Of a stretch of DNA of 8,772 nucleotides, positions 5,723 through 8,772 are shown in pieces. Under the pieces are notes generated by a model. The model was not told where the DNA came from and ran no database searches. It was given only the letters and a program-made list of their open reading frames with translations. Origin of the DNA: an uncultured Actinomycetes bacterium (GTDB lineage Bacteria > Actinomycetota > Acidimicrobiia > Acidimicrobiales > Microtrichaceae); NCBI GenBank assembly GCA_903930035.1, contig CAIYXG010000499.1, forward strand, positions 1 to 8,772, in the 5' to 3' direction. Each line of letters begins with the position of its first letter. Positions within the stretch are counted from its first letter, which is position 1. The translations under genes and the position numbers were made by a program.

Positions 5723-5740
5723 CCCGGCCGGTCGGCCGGG
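5723..5740 (-). terminator. GC-rich hairpin after tRNA-Pro, possible terminator
   Basis: CCCGGCCG and CGGCCGGG form a perfect 8-base inverted repeat with a two-base centre, 34 bases beyond the tRNA-Pro 3' end. There is no T-run on either strand, so it would be an actinobacterial-type, U-less terminator if it works as one. It is almost strand-symmetric. It also lies upstream of the hydrolase promoter and could insulate it from tRNA transcription. Confidence 0.4.
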
Positions 5741-5774
5741 TGCCCCGCAGTGGACGGCCGCCCGCCGTGCAGAG

Positions 5775-5848
5775 TCGGGACGGAGAGATTTGAACTCTCG
5801 ACCCCCGGCTCCCAAAGCCGGTGCGCTGCCAGACTGCGCCACGTCCCG
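5775..5848 (-). tRNA. tRNA-Pro (anticodon TGG)
   Basis: The minus strand folds into a 74-base cloverleaf. The acceptor stem is CGGGACG/CGTCCCG, the D stem GCGC/GCGC, the anticodon stem CCGGC/GCCGG with loop TTTGGGA, and the T arm GAGAG-TTCAAAT-CTCTC. The anticodon TGG is at 5814-5812, and the discriminator base is A, as expected for Pro. CCA is not encoded. It reads CCA (and, with modification, other CCN) proline codons. Confidence 0.97.
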
Positions 5849-5856
5849 TGCCGGGC

Positions 5857-5862
5857 ACCCTA
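5857..5862 (-). promoter_or_regulatory. Putative -10 (TAGGGT) of tRNA-Pro
   Basis: TAGGGT on the minus strand ends eight bases before the tRNA 5' end, so transcription would begin at or very near the mature end. No clear -35 is visible. Confidence 0.4.
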
Positions 5863-5874
5863 ACCGGGAGCGCC

Positions 5875-5914
5875 TCGGGGCCCGTGTGGGCGATTCATGG
5901 GCCGTCGGGGCCCC
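5875..5914. repeat. TCGGGGCCC direct repeat, 30-base spacing, upstream of tig
   Basis: TCGGGGCCC occurs at 5875-5883 and again at 5905-5913. The two starts are exactly 30 bases apart, about three helical turns. Each copy contains the palindrome GGGCCC, so the copies can also pair with each other. The second copy ends five bases before the tig -10. This could be an operator for tig or for the divergent tRNA-Pro, or chance in GC-rich DNA. Confidence 0.35.
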
Positions 5915-5918
5915 GCAC

Positions 5919-5924
5919 TAACCT
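5919..5924 (+). promoter_or_regulatory. Putative -10 (TAACCT) of tig
   Basis: TAACCT lies ten bases before the ATG at 5935 and no ribosome binding site is present. A leaderless or nearly leaderless tig message is expected. The same hexamer occurs before the F420-type gene. A -35 is not convincing; TTCATG at 5894-5899 is the nearest. Confidence 0.45.
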
Positions 5925-5934
5925 CGCCCGTCTG

Positions 5935-7317
5935 ATGAAGAGCACGGTTGAGCCCGAAGAGGGCAACAAGGTCAAGGTCGTCGTCACGTTCTCCGAGGAC
6001 GAGCCGGAGTTCCAGGCCGCGGTGGCCAAGACCTGGACGGAGATCGCCAAGCAGGTCCGGATCCCCGGCTTCCGGGCGGGCAAGGCCCCCCGCAAGATCC
6101 TCGAGAAGCAGCTCGGCGCCGACGCCGCCCGGCCGGACTCGCTCCAGGAGGCCATCCCCGAGTTCTACGCGCAGGCCGTCATCGAGCACGACGTGGACGT
6201 CATCGCCCCGCCGACCATCGACATCGAGGAGGGCGAGGAGTCCGGCGACGTCACCTTCTCCGCCGTCGTCGAGGTCCGTCCCACCATCGTGGTGGGCGGC
6301 TACAACGGCCTGCGGATCGAGGTGCCCTCGCCCGAGGTGCCCGACGACGAGGTCTCCGACCAGGTCGACCGCCTCCGGCGCCAGTCCGCCGAGCTCGGCG
6401 AGGTCGAGCGGGCGGCCGCCGACGGCGACTACCTGACCGTCGACGTCCTGGGCAGCCGCGACGGCGAGGAGCTCGACGGCCTGGTGGCCGACGACTACGT
6501 CTACCTGGTCGGCTCCGGTGCGATCACCCCCGAGTTCGACGCCCACCTCACCGGTGCGTCGGCCGGCGACACCGTGGAGTTCACCGCCGACCACCCCGAC
6601 CCCGACGAGGACCCGGTCGACTTCAAGGTCACCGTCAAGGTGGTCAAGGAGCAGGTCCTGCCCGAGGTCACCGACGAGTGGGCCGCCGAGGTCTCGGAGT
6701 TCGAGACGTCGGCCGAGCTCCTCGACGACATCCGCACCCGCCTGGCCACCGACCGTGAGTCGCAGACCCGCGGCTCGGTGCAGGCCCGTCTGGGCACCGC
6801 CCTCGCCGAGCTGGTCGAGGAGGAGCCGCCCGCCGCGATGGTCTCCGAGGAGATGCAGGGCCGGCTGCAGTCGATGGCCCACCAGCTGTCGCACATGGGC
6901 ATGCGGCTCGAGGACTACGTCCGGATCACGGGCCAGGACCCCGAGTCGTTCACGGAGTCGCTCCGCGAGGCGGCCGTCGAGGCGTCCAAGGTGGACCTGG
7001 CGCTGCGGGCCGTGGTCGCGGCGGAGGGCATCGAGGTGTCCGACGAGGAGCTCGACGAGCAGATCGAGAAAATGATCGAGGGGGCCGACCTGGAGCTCGC
7101 GGAGGCCCGGGAGAACCTGCAGAGCAACGGGCAGCTCTCGGCAGTACGCTCCGAGATCGCCAAGACGAAGGCGGTCGAGTGGCTGCTCGAGCGGGCAGAG
7201 GTGGTCGACGAGCACGGCAACCCGGTCCCGGCCGAGTACCTGACGGCCCCCGAGCCGGAACTGGTCCACGACCATGACCACGACCACGACCATGACCACG
7301 GTCATGACCACGACTGA
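5935..7317 (+). CDS. tig: Trigger factor, ribosome-associated chaperone and prolyl isomerase, with His/Asp tail
   Basis: The 460-residue product binds the ribosome at the exit tunnel and shields nascent chains. The N-terminal domain (about 1-145) carries the ribosome-docking signature GFRAGKAP at 45-52. The FKBP-type isomerase domain spans about 160-245 (GDYLTVDVLG through VDFKVTVKVVKEQ). The helical C-terminal domain, which forms the chaperone arms, follows up to about residue 430. The protein ends with an unusual 16-residue tail (445-460) of HD five times, HG, then HD twice. This would bind divalent metals, much as the His-rich tail of SlyD does. ATG 5935 is chosen because the conserved opening MKSTVEPEEGNKVKV begins there and a -10 lies just upstream; the frame is open further 5' but runs through tRNA-Pro. 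clpP follows 28 bases after the stop. Confidence 0.95.
   Translation: MKSTVEPEEGNKVKVVVTFSEDEPEFQAAVAKTWTEIAKQVRIPGFRAGKAPRKILEKQLGADAARPDSLQEAIPEFYAQAVIEHDVDVIAPPTIDIEEGEESGDVTFSAVVEVRPTIVVGGYNGLRIEVPSPEVPDDEVSDQVDRLRRQSAELGEVERAAADGDYLTVDVLGSRDGEELDGLVADDYVYLVGSGAITPEFDAHLTGASAGDTVEFTADHPDPDEDPVDFKVTVKVVKEQVLPEVTDEWAAEVSEFETSAELLDDIRTRLATDRESQTRGSVQARLGTALAELVEEEPPAAMVSEEMQGRLQSMAHQLSHMGMRLEDYVRITGQDPESFTESLREAAVEASKVDLALRAVVAAEGIEVSDEELDEQIEKMIEGADLELAEARENLQSNGQLSAVRSEIAKTKAVEWLLERAEVVDEHGNPVPAEYLTAPEPELVHDHDHDHDHDHGHDHD
7267..7314 (+). repeat. Imperfect GACCAC hexamer repeat encoding the His/Asp tail of trigger factor
   Basis: Eight His codons (CAC or CAT) alternate with GAC, and once GGT, giving a 6-base periodicity over 48 bases. 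The mix of CAC and CAT and the single Gly codon show that the array is not freshly expanded. It also creates the 10-base palindrome GGTCATGACC at 7300-7309. CGGTCA (7299-7304) can pair with TGACCG (7315-7320) across the stop codon. Confidence 0.9.
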
Positions 7318-7335
7318 CCGACCCGAACCGCACCC

Positions 7336-7340
7336 AGGAG
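7336..7340 (+). promoter_or_regulatory. Ribosome binding site of clpP that decides the start
   Basis: AGGAG lies five bases before the GTG at 7346. It favours this GTG over ATG 7370, which is only 24 bases downstream, and over the ATGs inside tig. Confidence 0.7.
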
Positions 7341-7345
7341 CACAG

Positions 7346-7990
7346 GTGGACCTCACCCCCCGGAACTACATGGTTCCCAACGTCATCGAGCAGACGAGCC
7401 GCGGCGAGCGCTACTCGGACCTGTTCTCCCGCCTGCTGCGCGAGCACATCATCTTCCTGGGCACGCCCATCGACGACACCGTCGCCAACCTGGTGTGCGC
7501 CCAGCTGCTGTTCCTGGAGTCGGAGAACCCCGACAAGGACATCAGCATCTACATCAACTCGCCGGGCGGCGACATCAACGCCCTGCTGGCCATCTACGAC
7601 ACGATGCAGTACATCCGGCCCGAGATCACCACGCTCTGCTTCGGCCAGGCCGCCTCGGCCGCCGCAGTGCTGCTGGCCGCCGGCACCCCGGGCAAGCGCC
7701 TGGCCCTGCCCAACGCCCGGGTGCTGATCCACCAGCCCTATGCACAGTCGGGCTACGCACAGGTCTCCGACCTCGAGATCGCCGCCAACGAGATCCTCCG
7801 CATGAAGGACGCCCTCGAGCAGATCCTGGCCCGCCACACCGGCCAGAGCCCCGAGCGCATCGCCACCGACACCGACCGCGACTACGTGCTCACCGCCGCG
7901 GAGGCCAAGGAGTACGGGATCATCGACGAGGTGATCGAGAACCGGAACGCGGTCGACAACACCGGCCCGATCGCCCCGATCGCCTCCTGA
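7346..7990 (+). CDS. clpP: ATP-dependent Clp protease proteolytic subunit, ClpP2-like
   Basis: The 214-residue product is a complete ClpP serine peptidase subunit, which forms the double-ring chamber that degrades substrates fed by ClpX or another Clp ATPase. The catalytic triad is intact: S104 in GQAASAAAVLLAAG, H129 in LPNARVLIHQP and D179 in DTDRD. NSPGGD (71-76) supplies the oxyanion region, and AKEYGIIDEV closes the core. The stretch AASAAAVLLAAGTPGKR matches actinobacterial ClpP2 rather than ClpP1, which usually has a Met-Gly after the nucleophile. The N-terminus is short, so any propeptide would be small. The GTG start is set by the AGGAG site. It is likely co-transcribed with tig. No clpP1 lies next to it, although mycobacteria and streptomycetes keep two clpP genes in tandem. 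Confidence 0.95.
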   Translation: MDLTPRNYMVPNVIEQTSRGERYSDLFSRLLREHIIFLGTPIDDTVANLVCAQLLFLESENPDKDISIYINSPGGDINALLAIYDTMQYIRPEITTLCFGQAASAAAVLLAAGTPGKRLALPNARVLIHQPYAQSGYAQVSDLEIAANEILRMKDALEQILARHTGQSPERIATDTDRDYVLTAAEAKEYGIIDEVIENRNAVDNTGPIAPIAS

Positions 7991-7992
7991 CA

Positions 7993-8035
7993 GGCCGGTC
8001 GGCGGTATTCCCGGCCACGGGGGTGCCGATCGGCC
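7993..8035 (+). terminator. Strong hairpin after clpP, possible attenuator or processing site
   Basis: GGCCGGTCGGC (7993-8003) pairs with GCCGATCGGCC (8025-8035) over 11 base pairs. One is a G-U pair that exists only in plus-strand RNA. Inside the 21-base loop, CCCG (8010-8013) can pair with CGGG (8018-8021). It begins two bases after the clpP stop and has no following U-run. It may reduce read-through into clpX or protect the 3' end of the tig-clpP message. Confidence 0.45.
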
Positions 8036-8160
8036 ACAATGGACCGGTCCCACCCCAAGGTGGGCCACGGTGACCGTTGGGGACGGTCCGGGCAGGGGCC
8101 CGGCGCCGCAGCCGTGGGCAGGACTGGTCCGGGGACGGACCCGGAAAGGGCAGGGAACGC
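8035..8160 (+). promoter_or_regulatory. clpX leader region with weak promoter and further inverted repeats
   Basis: CACAAT at 8035-8040 is a possible -10, without a visible -35, and would give clpX its own leader of about 110 bases. The leader contains the palindrome GGACCGGTCC (8041-8050), a stem CCCACC/GGTGGG (8049-8054 with 8059-8064) and ACGGTGACCGT (8067-8077). It also has several repeats of GGAC and GTCC further on. The site AGGGA at 8152-8156 lies before the GTG of clpX. The function of these repeats is unknown. Confidence 0.35.

Positions 8161-8772
<612 letters not shown>

Noticed and set aside
7274..7345. ATG 7274 inside tig as the clpP start
   Set aside because: The extension is a Thr/Met run that is just the His/Asp repeat read in another frame, and it has no ribosome binding site. 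AGGAG clearly marks GTG 7346.
5860..7356. Minus-strand open frame of 498 residues opposite tig
   Set aside because: It is an antisense shadow of the tig codon bias. The protein is Val/Leu/Gly/Asp repetitive with no recognised motif.

Overview
The window is about 70% GC and codes densely with strong G/C preference at third codon positions. It looks like a chromosomal segment of a high-GC actinobacterium. Three things support this: a deazaflavin (F420)-type oxidoreductase, an actinobacterial ClpP2-like protease subunit, and -10-like hexamers of the TANNNT type set a few bases before several start codons. The trigger factor N-terminus resembles those I associate with class Acidimicrobiia, but that placement is inference. 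No transposase, integrase, phage gene or CRISPR array is visible, so this reads as core genome and not as an island.

Layout. The left edge (1-177, minus) holds the first 59 codons of a secreted protein with a clear signal peptide. The gap 178-495 holds several inverted repeats that could form a structured RNA leader for that gene, then a plain stretch, then a leaderless-type promoter. From 496 a two-gene unit runs on the plus strand: a membrane-anchored protein of unknown function and, one base after its stop, a YaaA-family protein. Next come a carboxymuconolactone-decarboxylase-like protein (2514-3161), a short F420-type oxidoreductase (3196-3621) and a PAP2 membrane phosphatase (3703-4671). 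The PAP2 stop codon lies inside the 3' end of a convergent tRNA-Gly(TCC).

The minus strand from 5848 down to 4663 holds tRNA-Pro(TGG), an alpha/beta hydrolase and tRNA-Gly(TCC). The right third, on the plus strand, is the protein quality-control locus tig, clpP and clpX. Trigger factor folds nascent chains at the ribosome, ClpX recognises and unfolds substrates with ATP, and ClpP degrades them. clpX is cut by the right edge after 204 codons.

Most unusual: the His/Asp-alternating C-terminal tail on trigger factor; a set of inverted repeats upstream of the secreted-protein gene in which two imperfect stems pair fully only as minus-strand RNA; a strong hairpin between clpP and clpX; and the PAP2/tRNA-Gly overlap. 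I do not see a wholly new multi-gene system here.
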